Below are positions 7,414-15,759 of a stretch of 64,000 bases of DNA, one piece after another; the first letter of the stretch is position 1; each line of letters starts with the position of its first letter. The DNA is from Marinibaculum pumilum (GTDB lineage: Bacteria > Pseudomonadota > Alphaproteobacteria > Ferrovibrionales > Ferrovibrionaceae). Under the pieces are notes generated by a model. It saw nothing but the letters and a program-made list of their open reading frames with translations, made no database searches and was not told the DNA's origin. A program made the position numbers and the translations under genes. The DNA lies in contig NZ_JBHRTR010000031.1 of the NCBI RefSeq assembly GCF_042646425.1, forward strand, positions 124,001 through 188,000, written 5' to 3'.

Positions 7414-7868
7414 CCGAGAAACCTCCACGTCAGCAACAAAAAGACAATGAGCGCGCCATGGTAGAGCCCCGTCGACCAGCTAATGAAGCTTCCGACATAG
7501 CCTCGCTTTGAGCGGATATCTGCCGTCGGCGTGATCGATAGTGAGGGTCTTTGTTCAGGCGGCTCTGACGCAGCCCGCTCATACACGTCCCTGAACCAAC
7601 GTTCCTGTTGCACGTAGCGCGCGTCGATGGCCCAGAAGATCGCCACCAGGATGATCGCCAACAGGGGAAGGTCGGCGATATGGTGGCTACAGGGAACGCC
7701 CGGGGCCGCACCCCTCGCGGCAATGGCCGCGGCGGCTCCGACAACGATAATTGCAACGCGCTTCACTGAAGCCGAGGTCGAGGCCATACGCGACACGACG
7801 TCCTGCACAAGGCTGAGATATTTCAGCCTGTGCTCGGTAAAGTCCGGCGCCGTCGGTGCATCGTTCAT
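7410..7868 (-). CDS. Three-helix membrane protein partnered with TIR proteins
   Basis: The start at 7868 yields 152 aa; the frame is open further upstream but the recognisable family begins here. The N-terminal amphipathic stretch (HRLKYLSLVQDVVSRMA) and the FWAIDARYVQQERWFRDVY motif after the second helix match a widespread small membrane family often found beside TIR genes. Predicted helices lie at about 37-52, 67-82 and 133-150. It is the first gene of the set and is coupled to the ThsB-like gene by ATGA overlap. It could be the membrane effector or anchor of the TIR system; this is inference. Confidence 0.72.
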   Translation of the reverse strand: MNDAPTAPDFTEHRLKYLSLVQDVVSRMASTSASVKRVAIIVVGAAAAIAARGAAPGVPCSHHIADLPLLAIILVAIFWAIDARYVQQERWFRDVYERAASEPPEQRPSLSITPTADIRSKRGYVGSFISWSTGLYHGALIVFLLLTWRFLG

Positions 7869-7978
7869 ACTCTGCTTACCTTGTTGCCAGTCCTGCCGAG
7901 GCTTGGGCTGTGACCCAAGGTCTCGCGCATCCTCCGACCATCTCACGTGAGCAGGTTTAATCCGGCAGGTAACAAGTC

Positions 7979-7992
7979 TGTGGATATCCACA
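7979..7992. promoter_or_regulatory. Perfect 14-bp palindrome, candidate shared operator
   Basis: TGTGGATATCCACA is a perfect dyad. A half-site copy (TGTGGAT) follows at 7996-8002. It lies between the two divergent defence operons and directly upstream of the predicted qat promoter, so one regulator could control both. Confidence 0.5.
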
Positions 7993-8001
7993 TATTGTGG
8001 A

Positions 8002-8029
8002 TTGCACACTGATAGATCGCATTTATGGT
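8002..8029 (+). promoter_or_regulatory. Predicted sigma70-like promoter for qatABCD
   Basis: TTGCAC (8002-8007) and TATGGT (8024-8029) are separated by 16 bp in an AT-rich stretch, leaving about 155 bp of leader before qatA. It overlaps the last base of the palindrome's half-site. Prediction by eye only. Confidence 0.35.
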
Positions 8030-8184
8030 ATATTGAATCGAACAAACAGGGAAGAGCCGCGCATGCCGCCGATAACGAGACGCGCCACTTGCATACATTG
8101 GTACTTCTGCGTGTCCTGCAAAGACAGAGTGTCGGCATGTAGACGCGCTCGGCCGCCCTTTACGGACATTGAGGCTGAATAGGC

Positions 8185-10047
8185 ATGTGGCCCGACAACG
8201 AGACAGAACGCGACTTTCTGAATTTCTCCGGCGTAGCCGACACGGTCGCTGAGATCATCGTGCGGGCACAGGGCCGCCCGATCTCGATCGGCGTCTCAGG
8301 AGCCTGGGGTGTTGGCAAGTCTTCGATGATCAAGCTGATTCGAAGCTCGCTGGAGAACCACACGGACGCCCGCAGCGGCAACATCATCTTTGTCGAGTTC
8401 AACGCCTGGCTCTACCAGGGCTACGATGACGCAAGGGCGGCACTGCTGGAGGTGATTGCCACCAAACTCAAAGAGGAAGCCGAGCGCAGGAAGACCGCAC
8501 TGGACAAGGCTGGCGATCTCCTGAAGCGCGTGAACTGGCTCCGCGCTGCCAAGCTGACCGCCGGCTCGGGTCTGGCACTGGCTTTGGGCTTGCCACCGGT
8601 CGGGTTGTTTGCCGATGCGCTCCAGCTGGGCGGCAAACTGGCTGGCGGAGACGCAGACCAGGGAACAATCGCGGAGACGGAACGCGTAGCGGGCCAGGTG
8701 GCAGAGGAAGCCAGCGGCCTCCTGAAGCCACGGCCTGCTTCGTCTCCTCCCAGAGAAATCGATGCGATCCGCAAGTGCTTCGTCGAGACCCTCAACGAAC
8801 TCGGCGTGAAGCTGGTGGTGCTGATCGACGATCTCGATCGTTGCCTGCCGCCCACGACCATCTCCACCCTGGAGGCAATCCGGCTTTTTCTGTTCCTTGA
8901 GAACACGGCGTTCGTCATCGCCGCCGACGATACGATGATCAAGCACGCCGTCAGCCGGCACTTTGAAGGCCTCAACGATCAGGCGCTCGTCACCAACTAC
9001 TTCGACAAGCTGATCCAGGTGCCGATCAGGGTTCCGCCTCTCGGGACGCAGGAAGTCCGCGCCTACATGCTGCTGCTGTTTGTCGACAACAGCACTCTTC
9101 CTCCTGCCGAGAAGGAGGCCATCCGCGCCAAGGTGTGTGAGCAGCTCGCAAGGACTTGGCGGGGAGAGCGGGTGGATCGGGCCTTCATGAAAACCACCCA
9201 TAATGCGCTGCCCGTAGAGCTCCTCAGTCAGTTCGATACCGCAGAACGATTAGCACCGCTGATGACGACGGCATCTTCCATCGGCGGCAATCCCCGCCTG
9301 ATCAAGCGGTTCCTCAACGCCCTTTCGATCCGCATGGCAATTTCCAGAGCCCACAGTGTGGGCGTTGACGAGGCAGTGCTTGCAAAAATGCTGCTGTTCG
9401 AGCGGTGCGGATCGCCGGCCGCGTATGAAGCGCTGACCAAAGCCGTCAACAACAATGATCAAGGCAAACCGGCCTTTCTTGCCCCCTGGGAGGAGGCAGC
9501 GATCGCCGGGCGGAGCTTTGAACTGGAAGAGCCTTGGGAGGATCCCTTCATTCGGGAGTGGCTGACTGTGCCGCCCCGGCTTGCGGAGATAGACCTGCGT
9601 GGGGTGCTCTATGTCAGCCGCGAACACGCTCCAGTGATCACGCCGGAGGACAGACTTTCCTCGGATGCCGCAGAAGTTCTCACCGCGATCCTGGAGCATC
9701 CGGACATGGCCGCTCAAATGCGGGATCAGTTGGCACGTCTGCCTCGGACCGAAACCACGATTATCATGGACCGCGTCCTGGAGCGGGCCCGTCAGGTCCA
9801 AGAATGGGGTACCCCCCCGATACTAAATGCGGCTTTGGCAGTGGCGGCGGCCGACCCAGCCCTGGGGCCGAGGATTGGCGCATTTCTTCGCGAGCGACCT
9901 CCCGCGCAGATCACCCCCGGCATTATCCCACGGATTGGCGACCAGCCCTGGGCCGCCGGACTCCTGGAAGCTTGGAGCAAGTCTGATGTGAAGCCGCCGG
10001 TCAAGAACGCTATCAAACGGGAGGGCAAGAAACATGGGAACGTCTAA
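8185..10047 (+). CDS. qatA: QatA, KAP-family P-loop ATPase of the Qat defence system
   Basis: The 620-aa KAP P-loop NTPase has a Walker A at residues 39-46 (GAWGVGKS) and a Walker B at 213-219 (LIDDLDR). An insertion with a hydrophobic stretch lies between them (about 130-155, SGLALALGLPPVG), as is common in KAP proteins. It is the first gene of a four-gene plus-strand operon with the diagnostic order ATPase, unknown, QueC-like, TatD-like. This order defines the Qat anti-phage system. The gene overlaps qatB by 14 bp. The ribosome-binding site is weak, but the ATG fits the family N-terminus. Confidence 0.92.
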   Translation: MWPDNETERDFLNFSGVADTVAEIIVRAQGRPISIGVSGAWGVGKSSMIKLIRSSLENHTDARSGNIIFVEFNAWLYQGYDDARAALLEVIATKLKEEAERRKTALDKAGDLLKRVNWLRAAKLTAGSGLALALGLPPVGLFADALQLGGKLAGGDADQGTIAETERVAGQVAEEASGLLKPRPASSPPREIDAIRKCFVETLNELGVKLVVLIDDLDRCLPPTTISTLEAIRLFLFLENTAFVIAADDTMIKHAVSRHFEGLNDQALVTNYFDKLIQVPIRVPPLGTQEVRAYMLLLFVDNSTLPPAEKEAIRAKVCEQLARTWRGERVDRAFMKTTHNALPVELLSQFDTAERLAPLMTTASSIGGNPRLIKRFLNALSIRMAISRAHSVGVDEAVLAKMLLFERCGSPAAYEALTKAVNNNDQGKPAFLAPWEEAAIAGRSFELEEPWEDPFIREWLTVPPRLAEIDLRGVLYVSREHAPVITPEDRLSSDAAEVLTAILEHPDMAAQMRDQLARLPRTETTIIMDRVLERARQVQEWGTPPILNAALAVAAADPALGPRIGAFLRERPPAQITPGIIPRIGDQPWAAGLLEAWSKSDVKPPVKNAIKREGKKHGNV

Positions 10048-10897
10048 GTCCAGTACCGGGCCGGGTCCCGGTGTTCCAATGGTTCCCCCCTGGGTGCCTG
10101 CTCCTGTACCGCCGCCGGCAGGAGACGGTGGGGACGGTGGACCGGATGACGGGCAGGCCCCGGACGACGGCCAGGCTCCACCTGCGCCTCAACCGCAGAC
10201 CCCTCCACCCTCAGCGCCTATTCCACTTTCGCCGCCGGGACGGTTCAGAGGGGCACGCACCTGTCTTGGGCAATTTGCCCAGACAGGCAATCAGGATCAA
10301 ATGAGGCGCGGCCTCGGTCACTACGTGCGCAGCGGCTACGGAGGTTCACGCGCCACGGTGCAACGGATGGGCGGTGTTTCACGCACCGCCGGCAACCTCT
10401 ATGGCGTGCTTTCTTCCATCGCTGCAGGTGAGACCACCGGCACCGGCAGCCCTCTTGATCCGGCGCTTCTGGGGAGCCAGTCCGCCGACCAGGTAATGGA
10501 TGCTCTCGTTGAGGCAGTTCGGCCGACGGATGGAACCCTTGATGGCGAAACCGGGCGGGGAGCTGTCCGCGAAGCGCTTTCCGATGTGCTCGAACGCTTT
10601 CCTGACGCCGACCTTGTAAGCCTGTCCGAGGAGCAGCGTCTCTTTGCGATCGAGCGCTACCTGGCACTGGACGTATTCAAACGCTTCAACCTTGATCTCG
10701 GAAAAACAATCCAGGCCAAAGCCGCCAGTCCCACCACCGGGTTGGCCAGACTGAAAGAAGTCAGAGAATACATCCGCGAGGAGGTTTCTGCGGCATTCCG
10801 AGCAGCCCGTGCGACGGGGCAGCGTCTCGGAGCAAGAGCCATATCGGTGCTGGCGCGAGACGCATTGCAGGCTGCGTTCGAGGTGTTCGAGGGGTAG
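10034..10897 (+). CDS. qatB: QatB, Qat defence system component
   Basis: The 287-aa protein has a low-complexity N-terminus rich in Pro, Gly and Asp (residues about 10-70), followed by a helical domain. That domain begins near TCLGQFAQTGNQDQMRRGLGHYVR and includes SRATVQRMGGVSRTAGNLYGVL. No catalytic motif is visible. It is identified as QatB from its place between the KAP ATPase and the QueC-like gene and from its size. It overlaps qatA by 14 bp and ends 5 bp before qatC. Its molecular role in the system is unknown. Confidence 0.85.
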   Translation: MGTSKSSTGPGPGVPMVPPWVPAPVPPPAGDGGDGGPDDGQAPDDGQAPPAPQPQTPPPSAPIPLSPPGRFRGARTCLGQFAQTGNQDQMRRGLGHYVRSGYGGSRATVQRMGGVSRTAGNLYGVLSSIAAGETTGTGSPLDPALLGSQSADQVMDALVEAVRPTDGTLDGETGRGAVREALSDVLERFPDADLVSLSEEQRLFAIERYLALDVFKRFNLDLGKTIQAKAASPTTGLARLKEVREYIREEVSAAFRAARATGQRLGARAISVLARDALQAAFEVFEG

Positions 10898-10902
10898 GCG
10901 AC

Positions 10903-12180
10903 ATGAAGATGATTTGCGCTCCCGAGGATCAGTTCAGCGCCCCCCTCAACGCAGGGGATCTAGCTGTTCATCTCTATGGGCCGGTCCTGGGTGCCGGGGA
11001 GGTTTCCATCGGGGCAACGGCCCGTCACGTCATTCAGCGGCGCAAGTGGAAGCCCGCGGCTCATGCCTGGGACTTCCTGTCGATCGCGCTTTCGATTATT
11101 GCCGCTGATACCGCTGTGCGGCGTGATCTGAGTCCGGACGGCTGGACCCGGCAGATCGAGCTGGAAATTGCCGTCGGTGATCCGGATTTCTGGAACAGCC
11201 AGCGCGAGCTTCTCGCCCGACAGCTTCAGTTCCTGACGACGGACATCTGGACCCTGACATTCCGGGGTGGGGGCATCCTGCCTGTACCGCCCAAGAAGCC
11301 GAATTATCTTGATCAGGATTGCGCGGTCCTGCTCTCCGGCGGGTTGGATAGCCTGATCGGTACGCTCGATCTGTGCGCGGAGGGAAAGAAGCCGTTCGCA
11401 GTGAGCCAGGTTTCGACGGGCGACAAGCAAACGCAGAAGTATTTTGCCTCCCAGATCGGGGGCGGGCTGGGCCGTCTGCAGCTCAATCACAACGTGAAAT
11501 GGTCCAGCGAGAACGAACGCTCTCAACGCGCTCGCTCGATCATCTTCTTTGCCTATGGCGTTCTCGCGGCCACGGCCATGCTGCGGTATCACGCCGGTAA
11601 GGATGTGACGCTCTATGTTTGTGAGAACGGTTTCATCTCGATCAATCCGCCCCTGACCGGATCAAGGCTCGGCAGCCTCAGTACCCGGACCACCCACCCC
11701 TACTATCTCACTTTGCTCCAGGAGCTGTTCGACAATGCGGGACTGCGGGTGAAGCTCGAAAACCCCTGCCAGTTTCTCACCAAGGGCGAGATGATACAGC
11801 AATGCGCTGATCAGCCCTTCCTCACCCGGCACGCACACACCAGCACGAGCTGCGGACGATATGCACGGAACGGTTTCATGCACTGCGGCCGGTGCCTGCC
11901 CTGTCTCATCAGACGGGCGGCATTTCATGCTGCCGGCATGACCGATAACACCAGGTACAAGTATCGAGACCTCTCCCGTGACGACTCCGACCATGCCAGG
12001 TACGACGACGTGCGGGCGGCGGCAATGGGTGTTGCAGCCCTCAAAGCAGAAGGCCTGAACCGTTGGGCCGGTCCTGCCCTCAGCGCAACGCTGTTAGGTG
12101 ATCCGGCGCCCTATCAGGGTGTTGTGCAGCGGGGTATGGACGAACTGGGCGCTTTCCTGTCCGCGTCGGGGGTGACGTGA
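10903..12180 (+). CDS. qatC: QatC, QueC-like PP-loop protein of the Qat system
   Basis: The 425-aa protein carries the PP-loop motif SGGLDS at 145-150, as in QueC-type adenylating enzymes (7-cyano-7-deazaguanine synthase). A C-terminal Cys cluster (CGRYARNGFMHCGRCLPC, then LIRRAAF) resembles the QueC zinc site. An N-terminal extension of about 130 residues precedes the PP-loop. QueC-like proteins in defence systems can modify protein or nucleic-acid targets with deazapurines; the target here is unknown. Its stop overlaps the GTG start of qatD as GTGA, showing translational coupling. Confidence 0.92.
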   Translation: MKMICAPEDQFSAPLNAGDLAVHLYGPVLGAGEVSIGATARHVIQRRKWKPAAHAWDFLSIALSIIAADTAVRRDLSPDGWTRQIELEIAVGDPDFWNSQRELLARQLQFLTTDIWTLTFRGGGILPVPPKKPNYLDQDCAVLLSGGLDSLIGTLDLCAEGKKPFAVSQVSTGDKQTQKYFASQIGGGLGRLQLNHNVKWSSENERSQRARSIIFFAYGVLAATAMLRYHAGKDVTLYVCENGFISINPPLTGSRLGSLSTRTTHPYYLTLLQELFDNAGLRVKLENPCQFLTKGEMIQQCADQPFLTRHAHTSTSCGRYARNGFMHCGRCLPCLIRRAAFHAAGMTDNTRYKYRDLSRDDSDHARYDDVRAAAMGVAALKAEGLNRWAGPALSATLLGDPAPYQGVVQRGMDELGAFLSASGVT

Positions 12181-12926
12181 TCGATTTCCATTGCCATCTC
12201 GATCTGTACCCCGATCCCTGGAAGGTAGCCCGGCAATGTGCCGAACGCGGCGTTTACGTCCTGTCGGTGACCACAACGCCTAGCGCCTGGAATGGCACTT
12301 CGGCGCTTGCCGAGGGCCGAATACGCACTGCCCTTGGCCTGCATCCCCAACTGGCCCACGAACGCCGCGCGGAACTTCCGCTGTTCGATGAATTACTGCC
12401 CCAGGCCCGCTACGTTGGAGAGATCGGTCTGGATGGCGCACCCGAGTTTCGCGCTCACTGGCAGGAGCAGCTCGCAGTCTTTAAGCACATCCTGGGGTCC
12501 TGCACGCGGGCCGGCGGACGGATCATGTCCTTACACAGCCGCAGGGCCAGCAAAGCTGTCCTGGATGGACTTGAATCTCATCCGGGCGCCGGCACGCCCA
12601 TTCTTCACTGGTTCTCGGGCAGCTTCCGTGATCTCGAAAGGGCCGTAGCACTGCGCTGCTGGTTCAGCGTCGGCCCTGCAATGCTGCGTGGGGAGCGCGG
12701 GCGGGAGCTGTGCAAACGAATGCCCCGTGACAGGGTTCTCACAGAAACTGATGGGCCCTTTGCGCAGATCAAAGGGCAGCCGCTCCTACCGTGGGAAGCC
12801 CAAACCGCAGAGGATGCGCTTGCCGATTTGTGGAGCATCAAGCCAAAAGAAGCTCAGACACTTATCCACAAAAATCTTCAGCGTCTTACGAGGGAGAAAA
12901 ATGCTGGCCTGATCTCCGCGCCGTGA
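12177..12926 (+). CDS. qatD: QatD, TatD-like metal-dependent DNase of the Qat system
   Basis: The 249-aa TatD-family hydrolase has a complete metal set: DFHCHLD (H5, H7), VGEIGLDG (Glu), HSRRA (His), HWFSG (His) and TETDGPF (Asp). The GTG start at 12177 overlaps the qatC stop by 3 bases of a GTGA. It is the last gene of the Qat operon. It is expected to act as a nuclease or hydrolase in the cytoplasm. The family length (about 250-265 aa) is matched, so the gene appears intact. Confidence 0.92.
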   Translation: MIDFHCHLDLYPDPWKVARQCAERGVYVLSVTTTPSAWNGTSALAEGRIRTALGLHPQLAHERRAELPLFDELLPQARYVGEIGLDGAPEFRAHWQEQLAVFKHILGSCTRAGGRIMSLHSRRASKAVLDGLESHPGAGTPILHWFSGSFRDLERAVALRCWFSVGPAMLRGERGRELCKRMPRDRVLTETDGPFAQIKGQPLLPWEAQTAEDALADLWSIKPKEAQTLIHKNLQRLTREKNAGLISAP

Positions 12927-12965
12927 AGAGCCCTATGCAGTTCTGGTGGGCTGAGAGACAAATTG

Positions 12966-13154
12966 TCACCACGTGGTAGGCATACCTCTTGATACATGTT
13001 CTCTGATTGAGGCGTCTTCAAATTCTTTCTGATCGGCTATTTCTAGAATAGGATCACGTGGAAATTCAGGAAGTACTGATGGCCGCGCGTCCTTAGTATC
13101 CGTTGGTTCAAATTCTTTATTGCATTTTGTAGTAGATAAACGTTTCGTGGCCAT
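12966..13154 (-). CDS. Small charged protein downstream of the RelA/SpoT gene (62 aa)
   Basis: It begins 21 bp after the RelA/SpoT-like gene on the same strand and has a clear ribosome-binding site (AAGGAGAAG before ATG). The protein is hydrophilic (TKCNKEFEPTDTKD) with no recognised domain. Its position makes it a candidate third member of the module, possibly an antitoxin or regulator; this is inference. It ends 39 bp from convergent qatD. Confidence 0.55.
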   Translation of the reverse strand: MATKRLSTTKCNKEFEPTDTKDARPSVLPEFPRDPILEIADQKEFEDASIREHVSRGMPTTW

Positions 13155-13174
13155 GACATCTTCTCCTTGTTCGT

Positions 13175-15268
13175 CTATTGGACTCGTGAAAGCGTGGCTG
13201 AGCGCATCTCTAGAAGATATTTTCGTCTTGCAGAGGGCATATTTGATCCCTCTATCACATCTTCGTTGACATGCTTTACCATCTTCTTAACTCGCTCGTT
13301 TAGGACATGGTTCGGCTTCAGCAATTCAACCCCAAGCTCCTGGTCTGCGCAGGCAATGCATGAGAAAGCCAGCTCGGCCGCTCGCAGACTATCATCGCCC
13401 TTGTAACCCATACGAAGATCGCCTCGGCGATCATTCTCATCCTGAGCAGCTTCGAAGGCCTCAAGTGCAAGTTTGGTTGTATCAGCTAGCTTTCGAATGA
13501 GTTCGGTCCGCAAGTTGGGCATACGCTGAAGCCCTTCCGTTCGCCCGATAGGGGTTTTGGAAGTGGATTCCTCGGTTTTTACTTCAAATTCCCTGATAGT
13601 ATTTCTCACACTTCTATAATACTGGCTCGCCAAATAATGTGGAACGATCGATCTGTATATGGACCACCTCGGCACAGTGCCATCATATTTCAAATATTCG
13701 TACGATTTCAATATATTTTTTTCACTTAAAGATTTATCGAATTTTAAAGAAACAATGTGCTTCCAAAAGAAAATCATAGCAAGGGGTCGTATCTTCAAAT
13801 CTCCATCGTCAATAATGCTGCAGAGCTCCGTGTATATTTCTCTACAAAGAACCTCTCTCTTGCGCTCATATTCCTCCACGCCGCCCGGAGAAAGTACAGA
13901 GTTTTCAAGATTATTTCGGAAAGTCACTACGGAGCTTTCGTCTATATAAATATCTTCGACGATGGCGCTCGCTTTCAGGCGTACAATTTCAATATCACAA
14001 ATCTTGATCCTTTGTTGAAATAACATAGGTTCGGCAATGTCTTCCTCATTTAAGTCTTCTTTATTAGCATTTTCCAGATCCAACTTTATTTTACTAAACG
14101 ACTTTTCCAACGCATTCCTGATGTCTACCAATTTCTGACGGCATTCTCTGTAAACTTGAACTGCGGCGTCGCTACCGGGCGGGGTCTGGGTTAGATTACC
14201 AAGCGATCGCTGATACTCGGTTAGCTTCATAATAATTTGCGGGTCAATTTTGTTATCTCCCGCCCGATAGAAGAGCGATATCCCAAAAGATCCATTCATC
14301 AACAATGGGTCGTCAGCATCAGCCTCATCCGAATCAATAAATTTCTTAATGTGTTGCTTTGCACTCTCAGAGATGCTAGACATTCTTCTCATCATGCCTG
14401 CTAGTCTATGAATGTCGCCGCGTAACATCGAGGAGCGACCCTCAGCTCTATTGAAGTATCTCTCAAATTCAAAGCACCAAGTAAATTCGTCACGTAGCTT
14501 GTAAAGCTGCTTGTGATCTATTTCAGCCCAAATATCTTCTATAGCGGTCCTTATCTGAAATTCGACCGGAATAATTATACTGTACCCGTTCTCATGCCCA
14601 ACTGCATCGAATATCAAATGAGCTGAAGAATAGGTATTTAAATCAGACTCCTCGAATCTTAGTAGTTCTTTGATATCTGATATACTTTTTTTGATTAATT
14701 TTGTGGAGTCCGATTTTTTGATTTGCTTTTCGAGATATTTTCTTCTGTAATAACTCTCTATATCTTTATCGATTATAGATTCAAGTTCCTTTATGCATTT
14801 TTCGTATGCGCTAACGTTGCCTTTCGCGCTATCTGACGAATGGTCAATACTTGTTGGTGATGGGGCGGGTGAGTTGAAAAACAGGGCTTCTCTGAAGCTA
14901 AGAAATAAACTATCGCCATTGAAAAGTTGTTCTGGAAGTTTTTGACCTGCTCTCACTAAAGAAATGACAAAATTCATTGCTTCAAGAAGTTGGGCTTCAT
15001 AAAGCGTAACTGCGCGAAAACCAACCAGATCAGTCATGTCGTGGTATGAGTAATAAGGACTTCTTTTTGGATCTTTTTGCTTTCGACTTGTTTTTTCCCT
15101 AATGCTTTCTTTTGTCTTTGTTCTTATTCTGGAATAAAATAGGACTGCCTCGTATGAAGGCCCTATTGTATTGGATAGCGTGCGCAACCTCTGAGCCACT
15201 TGCTCCGCGGCGCTAAGCGCCAATTCCAGCGAGACCTCTGGGTTTCCGAGCGTAGTCGCGTTCGTCAT
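13175..15268 (-). CDS. Large RelA/SpoT synthetase-domain protein
   Basis: The 697-aa protein has an N-terminal nucleotidyltransferase of the (p)ppGpp-synthetase type. SRIRTKTKESIREK (46-59) is the R-loop-like region. DLVGFRAV has D80 and R85. YSSAH lies at 213-217. EFQIRT (E236, R240), W247, E249 and H252 through YK (256-257) complete the core. A helical insertion of roughly 100 residues splits the domain, and about 400 C-terminal helical residues are unrelated to SpoT regulatory domains. No HD hydrolase is present. It therefore resembles toxic small-alarmone-synthetase-type effectors rather than housekeeping RelA. The gene is far more AT-rich than its neighbours, suggesting separate acquisition. 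Confidence 0.83.
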   Translation of the reverse strand: MTNATTLGNPEVSLELALSAAEQVAQRLRTLSNTIGPSYEAVLFYSRIRTKTKESIREKTSRKQKDPKRSPYYSYHDMTDLVGFRAVTLYEAQLLEAMNFVISLVRAGQKLPEQLFNGDSLFLSFREALFFNSPAPSPTSIDHSSDSAKGNVSAYEKCIKELESIIDKDIESYYRRKYLEKQIKKSDSTKLIKKSISDIKELLRFEESDLNTYSSAHLIFDAVGHENGYSIIIPVEFQIRTAIEDIWAEIDHKQLYKLRDEFTWCFEFERYFNRAEGRSSMLRGDIHRLAGMMRRMSSISESAKQHIKKFIDSDEADADDPLLMNGSFGISLFYRAGDNKIDPQIIMKLTEYQRSLGNLTQTPPGSDAAVQVYRECRQKLVDIRNALEKSFSKIKLDLENANKEDLNEEDIAEPMLFQQRIKICDIEIVRLKASAIVEDIYIDESSVVTFRNNLENSVLSPGGVEEYERKREVLCREIYTELCSIIDDGDLKIRPLAMIFFWKHIVSLKFDKSLSEKNILKSYEYLKYDGTVPRWSIYRSIVPHYLASQYYRSVRNTIREFEVKTEESTSKTPIGRTEGLQRMPNLRTELIRKLADTTKLALEAFEAAQDENDRRGDLRMGYKGDDSLRAAELAFSCIACADQELGVELLKPNHVLNERVKKMVKHVNEDVIEGSNMPSARRKYLLEMRSATLSRVQ

Positions 15269-15387
15269 CTATTTGCTTCGATTTGCCTGAAAGTGAAAAT
15301 TAGCAAGCGATCCAGCGCCGTGTGCCGGAAATGTCGCGATCGCGATGGTCAACTTAGTCCCCTAATTTGTAACCCTAGGTGGAAATT

Positions 15388-15759
15388 TTATGGGCTGTCA
15401 AGAATGCCTGGAAGGGTTCGCCAGCCGGCGGCGACAGCCACTATTGTTGTGGAGTTGCCGTCAAGGACAAGGTAGCGTCCGTCATTTCTGCGGGAAACGG
15501 AGATTGGGTTCCGACGGGGGCGTAGGCCGCGTGCCGCCTCATCCATCTTGATCAGCGCATTCTCTATTCCGATACCGCGAGCTCTTGATAGAATTAATAA
15601 ATGAGTCGGTATAAATATAGTATTAGGTTTCTCTTTGAAATAATATTGAATAGGTAGTTTTAGAATTATAGAATTGTCTACGACAAATTGCGGTATTTTA
15701 TATATTGTAGTATTGGAATCATCTTCTATTATTGGAATTTCATTTTTTTGATATTGCAT
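15388..15759 (-). CDS. ParB-like-fold protein upstream of the RelA/SpoT gene
   Basis: The 123-aa protein ends with NPISVSRRNDGRYLVLDGNS, then an AAGWRTLPGIL segment. This is the ParB N-terminal/sulfiredoxin-like signature (V...DGRY.LLDGN.T). The N-terminal half is AT-rich and hydrophobic-beta in character. A ribosome-binding site (AGAAGGA) precedes the ATG. It is first in the minus-strand AT-rich set, with 119 bp before the RelA/SpoT-like gene. It could be an antitoxin or a sensor for that protein. It lacks the HTH and C-terminal parts of a real partition protein. Confidence 0.65.
   Translation of the reverse strand: MQYQKNEIPIIEDDSNTTIYKIPQFVVDNSIILKLPIQYYFKEKPNTIFIPTHLLILSRARGIGIENALIKMDEAARGLRPRRNPISVSRRNDGRYLVLDGNSTTIVAVAAGWRTLPGILDSP

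Larger units (their letters stand above)
7869..8184. promoter_or_regulatory. Divergent promoter region between TIR set and qat operon
   Basis: A 316-bp gap separates the minus-strand TIR set and plus-strand qatA. A 61-aa open frame inside it starts at TTG and lacks a ribosome-binding site. The middle is AT-rich and contains a 14-bp palindrome, a repeated half-site and a plausible sigma70-type promoter. Confidence 0.5.

Noticed and set aside
7997..8182. Small Cys-containing ORF (61 aa) just before qatA
   Set aside because: TTG start, no ribosome-binding site, overlaps the predicted promoter; composition looks random.
13175..15268. Housekeeping RelA/SpoT homolog
   Set aside because: No HD hydrolase or TGS/ACT domains, split synthetase domain, AT-rich composition and defence-island setting argue for a specialised effector instead.
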